A stretch of 64,000 nt of DNA. It comes from JAWCLZ01 sp038850275 (GTDB lineage: Archaea > Halobacteriota > JAWCLZ01). The DNA lies in the NCBI GenBank assembly GCA_038850275.1, contig JAWCLZ010000006.1:1-64000 (forward strand), in the 5' to 3' direction. Position 1 is the first letter of the stretch, and each line of letters starts with the position of its first letter. Made by a program: the position numbers and the translations under genes. Positions 17,816-26,737 of the stretch are shown here, one piece after another. Under the pieces are notes generated by a model. The model was not told the origin of the DNA and did not search any database. It saw only the letters and a list, made by a program, of their open reading frames with translations.

Positions 17816-18255
17816 ATGTACCTCTTAGTGCGAACTTCTTTAAGTACATCCCACATTTTAACGATTTTTTCACTTGCGGCTTTCCTTATATTGATTTCAA
17901 CCCTTAGCTGCTCTCCTTCGAAAGTAACATAAAAGCGAGTGACATTCGATCTATATAATTTGATCCTCTTGCCATCGGGTGTGAGAACGCTATCAGCGAC
18001 TTCTAATAGATTTGCATTTTCTAAATCTCGAACTTTTCGATAGCAGCTTGCCACTGGGATATTTAAATCAATACTTAGCTCTTGAGCCGATTTAGGACTT
18101 TTTAGGGATGCGGATAGTATTTTAATGTTATATTCATCAGCTAGCAATTTCATTATTTCAAGTGCATCTACCATTGAATCACATCCGCAGAGGCCTTTTA
18201 TGCATGTGTAAGCTAGATATAAATAGGTTTTCAAAGGTCGATCTTTAACTCTCAC
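17812..18255 (-). CDS. Winged-helix (ArsR-like) transcription regulator
   Basis: A 147-residue protein with an ArsR-like winged helix between about residues 38 and 100 (SAQELSIDLNIPVASCYRKV recognition region). It ends in a 40-residue segment rich in charged residues. Two starts are possible: GTG at 18255 preceded by AAAGGGG, or ATG at 18174 preceded by GGATGTGAT. The second gives a 120-residue protein that begins right at the domain. It is coupled to the small membrane protein downstream, so it may control that gene or sense a signal through it. Confidence 0.75.
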   Translation of the reverse strand: MRVKDRPLKTYLYLAYTCIKGLCGCDSMVDALEIMKLLADEYNIKILSASLKSPKSAQELSIDLNIPVASCYRKVRDLENANLLEVADSVLTPDGKRIKLYRSNVTRFYVTFEGEQLRVEINIRKAASEKIVKMWDVLKEVRTKRYI

Positions 18256-18454
18256 TTATTTTCCCCTTTATTTGAATACTATTAAAAATATAAATATAAT
18301 AAAATTTTTTAATTATTTCCTTTTAAATATATGATATAAGATATATATTATAGTAAATAAAAAAAAGAGGGAGAATAATTTTAAAATTTGAATATGAATA
18401 TAATTATAATTTAATTTGTTGAAATAATTATCCAACCATAGTTAGTAAAAAAAT
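18256..18454. other. AT-rich intergenic region beside xerA
   Basis: About 200 bp almost entirely A/T, with runs such as ATATATGATATAAGATATAT. It holds no open reading frame, no clear 28-bp dif-type repeat and no origin-type repeats that I can recognise. It contains the promoter of the winged-helix gene and the xerA terminator. Confidence 0.4.
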
Positions 18455-19300
18455 CTAAGATGGTTTAACTTTGAGAGGATGAGTTCGATTATAAATTTCC
18501 TTTAAATCTTCAATGCTGTAATCCGCGTAAATTTGCGTTGTATTCAAAGAAGAATGGCCTAGAAGTTTTTGAATCGCTCTTATATCTGCACCCATCTGAA
18601 GCATATGTGTGGCGAAGCTATGCCTCAATTTATGAGGTGTAACCTCTTTCTTAATACCAGCTTGAGTAGCAGCTCTTTTTATATTCAATTCGATTGCTCT
18701 AGCAGTGATGTTGAATAATTTATCCATATCACTTTTCTTATTCTCCTCGCAATAACGCTTGATTTCGTCCAATAGCTCTTGTCTTGCTAGCACATATCGC
18801 TCACGAGAGCCTTTACCAAATACCTTGATAGTGCAGTTTTTAAAATCTATATCTCTATAGCGAATATTTATGAGCTCGCTTACACGCAAACCAGTGGCAT
18901 ATAGAATTTGAAATATGAGTCTATCTCGAGGATTTTTTGCAGCATTAAAAAGTAGCTCTACTTCTTCAAGGGTTAAATATATAGGTGCTTTTTGCTCAGG
19001 CTTAACATTGTAGAGATTTCTACAAGGATTTTCAGGAATCAAATTATTATTATAAAGATATCCATAGAAAGATTTAATTATGCGCTGATAAGTTGAAATG
19101 CTGCTTTTTTTAAGATTTTTATTATAAAGATGGCTTAAAAAATTTACTATATCCAATTTCGTAGCAGTTTTAAGTTCTCTTCCAGTAAACTTCCTCAATT
19201 CAGACAGAATTTGCTTATACTGTTTTAATGCAATTGGCGATAAAACAAGTTTTTTTTCATTTAAAAAAATTTCAAGTGCACTATCAAGCTCCAAATCCAT
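18455..19300 (-). CDS. xerA: Tyrosine recombinase XerA
   Basis: Site-specific recombinase of the Xer type, 281 residues. The N-terminal core-binding domain runs to about residue 95. The catalytic set is complete: arginine in YATGLRVSELI, lysine in KVFGKGSRERY, HKLRH, LLGHSS and the tyrosine in TTQIYADYS. Archaeal XerA resolves chromosome dimers at dif. No phage or integrative-element genes lie nearby, so a housekeeping role is more likely than an integrase. Confidence 0.92.
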   Translation of the reverse strand: MDLELDSALEIFLNEKKLVLSPIALKQYKQILSELRKFTGRELKTATKLDIVNFLSHLYNKNLKKSSISTYQRIIKSFYGYLYNNNLIPENPCRNLYNVKPEQKAPIYLTLEEVELLFNAAKNPRDRLIFQILYATGLRVSELINIRYRDIDFKNCTIKVFGKGSRERYVLARQELLDEIKRYCEENKKSDMDKLFNITARAIELNIKRAATQAGIKKEVTPHKLRHSFATHMLQMGADIRAIQKLLGHSSLNTTQIYADYSIEDLKEIYNRTHPLKVKPS

Positions 19301-19438
19301 CCCCTCTTCGCATTATCAGCGTAATCCGAAATTTTTATCTAAATTATTTTAATATTTCGCATTATTTCTATAATCTCGAAATAAATATAAGTTTTGTGGT
19401 TAGTTAAATTTTAATAGCATTAAAAATAAGATTAACTT

Positions 19439-19512
19439 GGGCTCGTGGTCTAGTTGGCTATGACGTCGCCTTCACACGGCGAAGTTCACCGGTTCGAATC
19501 CGGTCGAGCCCA
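19439..19512 (+). tRNA. tRNA-Val (CAC)
   Basis: A 74-nt cloverleaf with acceptor GGGCTCG/CGAGCCC, anticodon stem TCGCC/GGCGA with loop TTCACAC giving CAC, and T arm ACCGG-TTCGAAT-CCGGT. There is no intron and CCA is not encoded. Confidence 0.95.
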
Positions 19513-19578
19513 TTGAAGACATTGAGGAGCTGCAAAGGATAAATACAAATATTAATTGCTTAGATATCAATTTTTAGA

Positions 19579-19651
19579 AGTCCCGTGGGGTAGCGGTCAA
19601 TCCTGCTGGCCTTTGGAGCCGGCGACGGCGGTTCGAATCCGCCCGGGACTA
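19579..19651 (+). tRNA. tRNA-Gln (TTG)
   Basis: A 73-nt cloverleaf with acceptor AGTCCCG/CGGGACT, anticodon stem CTGGC/GCCGG with loop CTTTGGA giving TTG, and T arm GGCGG-TTCGAAT-CCGCC. No intron, no encoded CCA. It lies 66 bp after tRNA-Val and 16 bp ahead of the phosphohexomutase gene. Confidence 0.95.
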
Positions 19652-19667
19652 TTTTTGAGGTAGAGTT

Positions 19668-21074
19668 ATGATCAAATTTGGCACTGATGGCTGGCGTGCA
19701 GTAATGGATAGTGAATTTACTCTTGAAAGAGTTAGTTTAGTAACTCAAGCTATAGCTGATTACCTTTCTCAGCGAGATCTATGCAGCAGAGTAATAGCAG
19801 TAGGCTTTGATACAAGGAAAAACAGCCAGCTTTATGCTGAAGCAGCTGCTAGCGTGCTTTGTGGAAATAATATCTCGGTAATTTTACCCTCAAGAGATGT
19901 GCCTACCCCAATGATTGCCTTTACAGTTAAACATAGAAAGCTTGGAGGGGCCATTATGATCACTGCTTCGCATAATCCACCCGTTTATAATGGCATCAAA
20001 TTCATTCCAGAAACAGGGGCACCTGCACTTCCAGAGGTAACAAGTGCAATTGAAAGAAACATTCAAAAATTAACTCCAGAGAATGTGCAAAGGATAGAGC
20101 TTCAGGAGGCAAAAAATCGCAATTTGCTACTTGAATTCGATCCATTTGAAGATTATAGAAAACACGTTCTTGGCCTTGTAGAGATAGCTTTAATTAGAAA
20201 TGCTAAACTTAAGATAATTCACGATGCGCTTTTTAGCACCTCAAGAGGCTATCTCCCAACGCTTTTGAGAGATGCTGGATGCGAGGTTATAGAAATCCAT
20301 AACTGGATTGACCCAATGTTTGGCGGGATGGAGCCAAATCCTGAGGAGAGATTTCTCAGCGACCTTAAGCAAGCTGTGATAGAGCATGGCGCTGCTTTTG
20401 GCGTTGCAAATGATGGAGATGCAGATCGCATTGGCGTTATTGATGAACATGGTAATTATATTACTCCAAATATGGTATTTAGTCTACTTGCAGAATATAT
20501 TGCAGCCAAAAGTTCAAGTAAAGGTGCTATAGTTCGCTCAATTGCCACAACTCATCTAGTGGATAGAATAGCTGAATCCCATGGTCTTGAGTTAATTGAA
20601 ACCCCAGTTGGTTTTAAATGGCTAGCGAAGGCTATGATTGAAAGAAATGGTTTAATTGCAGGGGAGGAAAGTGGAGGAGTTTGCTTCCGCGACCACGTGG
20701 CTGAAAAAGATGGATTGCTGACTGCACTTTTCTTGGCTGAAATGATTGCTGCTTGCAAGAAACCCCTATCTCAGCTTGTCCTAGATCTTAAAAAGAGATA
20801 TGGCGATTTATTCTTTAGCAGAATTAGTGTAGCAGCTCAAAAAAGCCAAAGGTTAATTGAAAAACTTCAGGTTCCAAGAGAAATCGCGGGATATGAGGTA
20901 GTGGGTATTAATACCCTAGATGGTTTGAAACTAATCCTCAAAAATGGAGCTTGGCTTCTAATTCGACCCTCTGGCACTGAGCCTGTGGTTAGAATCTATG
21001 GGGAAGCAGCGAGTGAACAGATCCTGCAGAAAATTCTAGCTGAAGGCAAGAAATTAGTGGAAGGAGTTGATTAA
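19668..21074 (+). CDS. Phosphomannomutase/phosphoglucomutase family enzyme
   Basis: Alpha-D-phosphohexomutase, 468 residues, interconverting hexose 1- and 6-phosphates. The active-site serine lies in ITASHNPPVYNGIKF near residue 103. The metal-binding loop is NDGDADRIGVI near 250, the sugar loop is GEESGGVCF near 337, and the phosphate loop is IRPSGTEPVVRIYGEA near 435. Substrate preference (mannose, glucose or both) cannot be read from this. A separate GlmM-type paralogue lies at 58.5 kb. It overlaps truD slightly. Confidence 0.92.
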   Translation: MIKFGTDGWRAVMDSEFTLERVSLVTQAIADYLSQRDLCSRVIAVGFDTRKNSQLYAEAAASVLCGNNISVILPSRDVPTPMIAFTVKHRKLGGAIMITASHNPPVYNGIKFIPETGAPALPEVTSAIERNIQKLTPENVQRIELQEAKNRNLLLEFDPFEDYRKHVLGLVEIALIRNAKLKIIHDALFSTSRGYLPTLLRDAGCEVIEIHNWIDPMFGGMEPNPEERFLSDLKQAVIEHGAAFGVANDGDADRIGVIDEHGNYITPNMVFSLLAEYIAAKSSSKGAIVRSIATTHLVDRIAESHGLELIETPVGFKWLAKAMIERNGLIAGEESGGVCFRDHVAEKDGLLTALFLAEMIAACKKPLSQLVLDLKKRYGDLFFSRISVAAQKSQRLIEKLQVPREIAGYEVVGINTLDGLKLILKNGAWLLIRPSGTEPVVRIYGEAASEQILQKILAEGKKLVEGVD

Positions 21075-22407
21075 GAAGGAGTTGATTGAAGTATTTGATA
21101 ACCTTGAGCAAAATATTGGAATCGAGGTTTATGCCACTAAGACTCCTGGCACTGGGGGAAGACTTCGCTGCTTGATCGAGGATTTCAAGGTAGAGGAAAT
21201 TTCAAAAGTTGCGATTAATAATATAGGAAGTTTTCTCATCGCTGAGTTGATCAAGAAGAACTGGGAAACAAACTTGGCTATAAAGGCAATTGCAAGATCA
21301 CTTGGAATAAGCTATAAACGCATAGGCTTTGCTGGCACCAAGGACAAGCGAGCATTAACCAAGCAACTTATTAGTATTTATAACGTTAGCGAAGAACTCC
21401 TGCAGAATGTAAAGCTGAATGGGATTGAACTCAGGATACTCGGCAGAAGCTCAAGACCAGTTGTTCTTGGCGATCTCAAGGGCAATAAATTTGAAATCGC
21501 GATAAGAGACATAGAGCTCGAGTTTGACATTTTAAAGGATAGAGTGGTTTCTATAACCAGTGAATTACATACTACTGGAGGGGTTCCAAATTTCTTTGGA
21601 ATGCAGCGCTTTGGCACGAGGAGGCCTATAACCGCTGAGGTTGGAAAAGCAATTTTAGATGGCGATCTTGAGAGAGCTGCTATGATATATATAGCCAAGC
21701 CAAGTAATGGGGAACCTGAGGAAGTGAGGGCTATAAGGGAATATGTTTATGAAACCCAGGACTTCAACTGGGGATTGAAGCACTATCCCAAGTATTTGAA
21801 GTATGAGCGGGCAATGATGCACGAGTTATTGAAGCAGCGAGATTTCAAGACTGCTTTTAGAGTACTTCCCTTGAGTCTAAGGCAGATGTTCATCCACGCT
21901 TATCAAGCGATTATTTTCAACAGGATACTAAGCAGGCGGATAAAAGCTGGGGTTCCACTTAATCAAGCTTTACTTGGCGATATAGTTTGCTTCGCTGATG
22001 AAAATGGCTTGCCAAATCCTAAAGATTTGAGACTTGTAACCCCTGAAAATCTAGATAATACCAATATTTTAATTGCAAAGGGCAGAGCATATATAACTGC
22101 ACCGATCATCGGGTATGAAACACTTCTATCAGAGGGCAAGCCTGGTGAGATCGAGCGAGCAGTGCTTAGTGAAGCTGGTATAACTGGACAGGAATTTAAA
22201 GTTAAAACCATGCCTGAGTTAAGTTCAAAGGGATTGAGGCGAAGCGTGGTTTTAAAAGTTGATCCAAGTTTTCAGATTTCTATTGATGAGCTCAATCCTA
22301 ATAGGCGGAAACTCGTGCTTTATTTCTCACTACCAAAAGGTTCCTATGCAACTTCTTTATTAAGGGAATATATGAAGAGCAAGGATGCGATTGAAGCTGG
22401 GTTTTAA
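21067..22407 (+). CDS. truD: tRNA pseudouridine(13) synthase TruD
   Basis: Makes pseudouridine 13 in tRNA. About 440 residues, archaeal size. Family segments: LIEDFKVEEIS, RIGFAGTKDKRALTKQ with the catalytic aspartate (about residue 94), and VPNFFGMQRFGTRRPIT. The start is unclear: the TTG at 21067 overlaps the preceding stop and a second TTG lies at 21082, both close to AAGGAG sequences. It is coupled to the phosphohexomutase gene. Confidence 0.95.
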   Translation: MIKKELIEVFDNLEQNIGIEVYATKTPGTGGRLRCLIEDFKVEEISKVAINNIGSFLIAELIKKNWETNLAIKAIARSLGISYKRIGFAGTKDKRALTKQLISIYNVSEELLQNVKLNGIELRILGRSSRPVVLGDLKGNKFEIAIRDIELEFDILKDRVVSITSELHTTGGVPNFFGMQRFGTRRPITAEVGKAILDGDLERAAMIYIAKPSNGEPEEVRAIREYVYETQDFNWGLKHYPKYLKYERAMMHELLKQRDFKTAFRVLPLSLRQMFIHAYQAIIFNRILSRRIKAGVPLNQALLGDIVCFADENGLPNPKDLRLVTPENLDNTNILIAKGRAYITAPIIGYETLLSEGKPGEIERAVLSEAGITGQEFKVKTMPELSSKGLRRSVVLKVDPSFQISIDELNPNRRKLVLYFSLPKGSYATSLLREYMKSKDAIEAGF

Positions 22408-22440
22408 AGATAAATGGTAACAAGTAAAAATTGAAACTTT

Positions 22441-23103
22441 TCACTCTAGTCCCCTTGCTGTAATTGTGAACTCTGCAGAAAGATGCTCTGGTCTAGAGCG
22501 ATGCTTTTCAATCGTTGCCCTTCTCTTTCCACTCTCGCTTAGTTTTTCTAGCCTAATGATTACCTTTGAAAGGTGCTCGAGTATGGTGCCACCCACTGCT
22601 CTAAGTTCATCAGTGGCAATATCTGTGTATACTTGATTTGTGATTGCAATTGCAATGTTATACTTCCTAGCGAGGCCAAGTAAATGGGTAAGTTGATTTG
22701 CAAGTTCTCGCTTTAAATGTAAAGCTCGCTCTCCATTTAGTTCAAAGCGATAATGGGATACTAAGGAGTCAATTATTATCAAGCCAACGTTTTTCTTTAA
22801 AAGTTTTTCAGCATCCCTGATAGCGCTCCACTGCTCTTCAAATGTTAATGGCTCAAAGATGAAGATATCTTGAGCAATCTCCCTCGCGTTCTCCCCTGCT
22901 ATTTGAGAAAAACGTTCGGGTGAGAAGCCTTCTGTATCTATGAAAATCACTTTTTTCCCGCTTTTCACACATTCAATTGCAAGCTGCAGGCATAAATTGG
23001 TCTTCCCACTTCCAGGTTCTCCATAGATCTGCGTTATAGTGCCTGCTTCTATGCCCCCGCCTAGGAGATCGTCAATTGGCTTGCATTTCGTTGGGAATTT
23101 CAC
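22441..23103 (-). CDS. radB: DNA repair protein RadB
   Basis: Euryarchaeal RadA paralogue that assists homologous recombination. 220 residues, consisting of the RecA core only, without the helix-hairpin-helix domain of RadA. Walker A is GEPGSGKTN (residues 25-33) and Walker B is VGLIIIDSLVSHY. The presence of RadB supports a euryarchaeal host. Its start faces the endonuclease III gene across a 100-bp divergent promoter. Confidence 0.94.
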   Translation of the reverse strand: MKFPTKCKPIDDLLGGGIEAGTITQIYGEPGSGKTNLCLQLAIECVKSGKKVIFIDTEGFSPERFSQIAGENAREIAQDIFIFEPLTFEEQWSAIRDAEKLLKKNVGLIIIDSLVSHYRFELNGERALHLKRELANQLTHLLGLARKYNIAIAITNQVYTDIATDELRAVGGTILEHLSKVIIRLEKLSESGKRRATIEKHRSRPEHLSAEFTITARGLE

Positions 23104-23205
23104 GACTTTTATGTTATCAAGCCTCGCTCATTAAAATTAATCTATGAATTAGTTATTTTTGATAAATAAGCATTAGTTAATTATTAGAGACATATCTCTA
23201 ATGAG

Positions 23206-23811
23206 ATGATCGCTGAAGAGGTAATTCAAAGACTGGCTGCAAATTATTCCACAGGTAGCTATAAAGCAGATCCTTTCAAGGTACTTATCTTCACTATTTT
23301 ATCTCAGCGCACTAGAGATGAAAATACCATTGCTGCTGCAGGGAAATTGTTCTCTAAGTTTAAAAGTGCTAAAGAACTTGCTTCTGCTGATATTCGTGAT
23401 ATAGAGGAAAATATTAAAAAAGCAGGTTTTTATAGAGTGAAGGCAAAGCGAATCAAAGCAGTTGCTGAAATAATTGTAGAGAAATTCAATGGAAAAGTGC
23501 CTGATTCTCTAGAAGATCTTCTCAAATTACCTGGAGTAGGGAGGAAAACTGCGAATTGCGTTCTCGCTTATGGGTTTGGAAAAAATGCCTTGCCTGTTGA
23601 TACGCATGTGCATAGGATTTCAAATAGACTTGGCTTGGTCAACAGCAAGACTATAGATCAAACTGAGGCTGAGCTTAAGAGGATTGTACCTGTCAATCTC
23701 TGGTCTCAAGTGAACGAGCTATTCGTCAAATTTGGGCAGACCATCTGCAGGCCTGTTAATCCTAAGTGTGAAATTTGCCTCTTAAGTGATATTTGCAAGC
23801 GAAGACTTTAA
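23206..23811 (+). CDS. nth: Endonuclease III
   Basis: Base-excision repair glycosylase/AP lyase for oxidised pyrimidines, 201 residues. The helix-hairpin-helix LPGVGRKTANCVLA carries the catalytic lysine near residue 117, and the catalytic aspartate lies in ALPVDTHVHRISNRLGLV near 135. A C-terminal [4Fe-4S] loop CRPVNPKCEICLLSDIC is complete. It is divergent from radB. Confidence 0.96.
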   Translation: MIAEEVIQRLAANYSTGSYKADPFKVLIFTILSQRTRDENTIAAAGKLFSKFKSAKELASADIRDIEENIKKAGFYRVKAKRIKAVAEIIVEKFNGKVPDSLEDLLKLPGVGRKTANCVLAYGFGKNALPVDTHVHRISNRLGLVNSKTIDQTEAELKRIVPVNLWSQVNELFVKFGQTICRPVNPKCEICLLSDICKRRL

Positions 23812-23826
23812 TATTACGTAGTGCAT

Positions 23827-23866
23827 TATATAAATCACTGCAAATTTGGCCTGCATTCTCATGCAG
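23827..23866 (+). promoter_or_regulatory. Promoter and inverted repeat ahead of the TRAM gene
   Basis: A TATA-like TTATATAA at 23827-23834 is followed by a perfect inverted repeat CTGCAT-TCTC-ATGCAG at 23851-23866. The repeat lies where transcription should begin. It could be an operator or a 5'-leader hairpin. Confidence 0.5.
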
Positions 23867-23894
23867 ACTATTTTTGCATTTGAGGTGTGTGAAC

Positions 23895-24098
23895 TTGTTT
23901 AAAGGTGGTAAAAGAGTTGCCCCTGTTACAGTGGGCAATACTTATGACGTGAAAATCGAGGATATTGCACGCGAAGGCGATGGAATTGCTAGGATTCAGG
24001 GATTCGTGATCTTCGTTCCAAATACGAAGGTTGGCGATGAAGTGAAAATCAAAGTAAGCACAGTGAAGCGCAATTTCGCTATCGCGGAAAAAATATAG
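23895..24098 (+). CDS. TRAM-domain RNA-binding protein
   Basis: A 67-residue single-domain TRAM protein (VGNTYDVKIEDIAREGDGIA, then VFVPNTKVGDEVKIKVSTV), with a beta-barrel OB-like fold. Stand-alone TRAM proteins act as RNA chaperones and cold-response proteins in euryarchaea. TTG start, chosen because GAGGTG lies 9 bp upstream and the conserved region starts soon after. Confidence 0.88.
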   Translation: MFKGGKRVAPVTVGNTYDVKIEDIAREGDGIARIQGFVIFVPNTKVGDEVKIKVSTVKRNFAIAEKI

Positions 24099-24115
24099 TT
24101 TTGTATCGATTTGTT

Positions 24116-24146
24116 GTTGTTAGAAACTCTAACAACTATATTTTTT
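24116..24146 (+). terminator. Hairpin plus T-run terminator
   Basis: An 8-bp perfect stem GTTGTTAG/CTAACAAC with a 5-nt loop (24116-24136) is followed within 4 bp by a run of six T. It lies 18 bp after the TRAM stop. The bacterial-like form is uncommon in archaea, but the position is right. Confidence 0.6.
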
Positions 24147-24240
24147 ATTTAATATTTATTTTATTTAAATTTTTATTTAAATTATTTTCACTTCCTTTTC
24201 CCATAAATTTTAATGTCTAAGGCTCCATTGATTTAAACGT

Positions 24241-26652
24241 ATGAAGATTTCAGGCTGGCTGATAGACGCGGATTATATAACTGAGGATGGCAGGGCTGTC
24301 ATTCGCCTATGGTGCAAAGATGGCAGTGGCAGGGATGTAGTTGTATTCGACCGCAACTTTGAGCCTTATTTCTACCTAATTCCCTTCGACCCAAAGCTTG
24401 AAATTTCGAAACTGCAGGAAGTTGAGGTGATAAAGAGTGAGAGGGTTTTCAGGCCTGTGAAAATAGAAATGGTTGAGAGGCGTGATTTTGGCGTGCTCTT
24501 GAAAGCACTAAAGATCTACGTTGAGCATCCTCAGCTAGTGCCAGCTTTTAGAGAGAAGATGGAACAATTTGGCGAGGTTAGAGAAGCTGATGTACTTTTC
24601 GCAGTTCGCTATATCATAGACCACGGGCTATATCCCATGGATGGAATTGAAGTAGAGGGAATAAAGCGTGAGGTGAAATATGGAGACATTGCGATTGAAG
24701 CAAAGAGCGTTAAGCATTTACCTAAAGATAAGACTCCTGAGTTGAAAATGGCTGCTTTTGATTGTGAAATGTGCTCAAGCACGAAGGGAATGCCTAATCC
24801 AAAGACCGATCCTATTGTTATCATTTCTATTGCAACTGAAGAAGGAGTTCAGCTTTATTCATTGGAAGAGTTTTCTGAGAAAGAGATGATTAAAAAGTTT
24901 GTGAAATTCATTCAAGAATATAATCCAGACTTGATTGTTGGCTATAATATTGATGAATTCGACTGGTATTACCTTAAAGAAAGGGCAAATTTATATAAAG
25001 TTCCCCTCGAGGTGGGGAAAGACAGAAGCCCGCCCTCTTTCAAACCAGGCGGAATGAGGAGACGAGTGTCTATTGCAGGGCGGCCTAACATCGATTTATA
25101 TTTCATTGCTGCTCAACAGCTGAATATGGTGAAAGTTAAAACCCTAGAGAATATCGCTGATTACCTAGGAGTTATGAAGAAATCTGAAAGAGTCCGAATT
25201 CCAGGTGCTGAGATCAGTGAGTACTGGAGGGATAGTTCAAAGCGAAGGCTGCTTATGAATTATGCTCGAGATGATGCATTGAGTGCTTATAAAATAGCTA
25301 AAAGCCTCTTGCCAATGCAATATGAGCTGGCTAAGATGACTAGATTACCTCTAGATGAGGTTTCAAAGATTGGTAGAGGGAGGCAGGTTGAAGCATTTTT
25401 AGCAGCTGAGGCATATAAAATCGGAGAGCTAGTGCCTGCTAAAGGAAGTGGGGGAGAGACATATACAGGTGGCTTTGTTCTAGAGCCAAAGAAAGGCGTG
25501 CATGAAAACGTTGTCTGCCTTGATTTCACTTCAATGTATCCCTCAATTATGATAGCCTTCAACATATCCCCTGATACCCTAATTGAGAAAGGAGATGGCT
25601 ACGTTGCTCCTGAGGTTGGTCATATTTTTAGAAAAGACGTAGAGGGATTTTTCACGCGTATTTTGAAGAGCTTGGTTGAAAAGAGAAGCGAGCTTAAAAG
25701 AGCTTTGTCTAAAATGGATAGAGATTCTCCTGAGTATAAGCTCCTCGATATTAAGCAACAGACCTTGAAGGTTTTGACAAATGCCTTCTATGGCTACACT
25801 GGCTGGGCATCTGCTAGGTGGTACCGCAGAGAATGCGCTGAAGCAACAGCTGCTTGGGGGAGATATTTTATAAAGGAAGCAATAAAAGAGGCAGAGAAAA
25901 TGGGACTCGAGGTTATATATGGAGATACAGATAGCTTATTCATAAAATATCCTAGAGCAAAAAGCAAGGAGGAAGTGCTGGAGAAAGCAAAGGTTTTTGC
26001 AAGTAATATCTCAGCTAAATTTCCCCTAGAGCTTGATATAGAAAATTTCTATAACGTGGTTTTCTTTACAGAGGCGAAAAAACGCTACGCTGGTTTAACT
26101 GATAAAGGAGAAGTGATAGTCAAAGGCCTAGAAGTGAAGCGCGGTGATTGGTGCGAGCTAGCGAAGCGCATTCAAAGCGAGGTAATCAAGATTATCTTAA
26201 GGGATCGCGATCCAAGTAAAGCTGCTGCTCTCGTTAAAGAAACCGTGAGTAAGATTCGAGAAGCAAAGATTCCCTTCGAGGATTTGGTGATCTATAAAAC
26301 TCTTACTAAGGATATCGAGAGCTATGATTCACGACTCGCACACGTGCTTGCTGCTAAAAAAGCCAAGGAGGAGGAGATAAAAGCCGAAGTTGGTGCAAAG
26401 ATTGGATATGTAATTGTTAAGGGTTCTGGAATATTAAGTGAGAGAGCTTATCCTGTTGAGATGTTTAAGCATTTTGAGAATAATAGATTAATAGGGGTAA
26501 ATGGAGAAGAATATCAACTAGACATTGATTATTATATTAATAATCAAATTTTGCCAAGTGCTTCAAGGGTCCTTAACTATTTTGATTTTTCAGAAGCAGA
26601 GCTGAAGGGGGAGAGAGAGGCAAGGCAGATAAATCTCGAGCATTTCTTCTGA
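24241..26652 (+). CDS. polB: DNA polymerase family B
   Basis: An 803-residue B-family polymerase. Exonuclease motifs: AAFDCEM (Exo I), VGYNIDEFDWYYL (Exo II) and YARDDALSAYK (Exo III). Polymerase motifs: DFTSMYPSIM (A), KVLTNAFYGYTGW (B) and YGDTDSLFI (C). The C-terminal QINLEHFF is a good PCNA-binding PIP box. No intein in motifs A-C. The N-terminal uracil-pocket region looks intact. ATG start in AT-rich sequence without a clear ribosome site. Confidence 0.97.
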   Translation: MKISGWLIDADYITEDGRAVIRLWCKDGSGRDVVVFDRNFEPYFYLIPFDPKLEISKLQEVEVIKSERVFRPVKIEMVERRDFGVLLKALKIYVEHPQLVPAFREKMEQFGEVREADVLFAVRYIIDHGLYPMDGIEVEGIKREVKYGDIAIEAKSVKHLPKDKTPELKMAAFDCEMCSSTKGMPNPKTDPIVIISIATEEGVQLYSLEEFSEKEMIKKFVKFIQEYNPDLIVGYNIDEFDWYYLKERANLYKVPLEVGKDRSPPSFKPGGMRRRVSIAGRPNIDLYFIAAQQLNMVKVKTLENIADYLGVMKKSERVRIPGAEISEYWRDSSKRRLLMNYARDDALSAYKIAKSLLPMQYELAKMTRLPLDEVSKIGRGRQVEAFLAAEAYKIGELVPAKGSGGETYTGGFVLEPKKGVHENVVCLDFTSMYPSIMIAFNISPDTLIEKGDGYVAPEVGHIFRKDVEGFFTRILKSLVEKRSELKRALSKMDRDSPEYKLLDIKQQTLKVLTNAFYGYTGWASARWYRRECAEATAAWGRYFIKEAIKEAEKMGLEVIYGDTDSLFIKYPRAKSKEEVLEKAKVFASNISAKFPLELDIENFYNVVFFTEAKKRYAGLTDKGEVIVKGLEVKRGDWCELAKRIQSEVIKIILRDRDPSKAAALVKETVSKIREAKIPFEDLVIYKTLTKDIESYDSRLAHVLAAKKAKEEEIKAEVGAKIGYVIVKGSGILSERAYPVEMFKHFENNRLIGVNGEEYQLDIDYYINNQILPSASRVLNYFDFSEAELKGEREARQINLEHFF

Positions 26653-26737
26653 GATATAAAATTAGAACATATTCTAAGATATAAATTGAATTGTTCTGAG
26701 ATATTGTTAAATAACATAGGTGGAATTTTATCTAAAT

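Noticed and set aside
18256..18454. A dif site or replication origin beside xerA
   Set aside because: The region is A/T-rich and has weak palindromes, but no 28-bp two-arm repeat or origin-type repeats can be recognised. XerA alone does not show it.
18455..19651. An integrated element using tRNA-Val or tRNA-Gln as attachment site
   Set aside because: No repeated tRNA 3' end and no phage or plasmid genes are seen in the flanks; XerA has a normal housekeeping form.
24241..26652. Possible intein in PolB
   Set aside because: Motifs A, B and C are uninterrupted.
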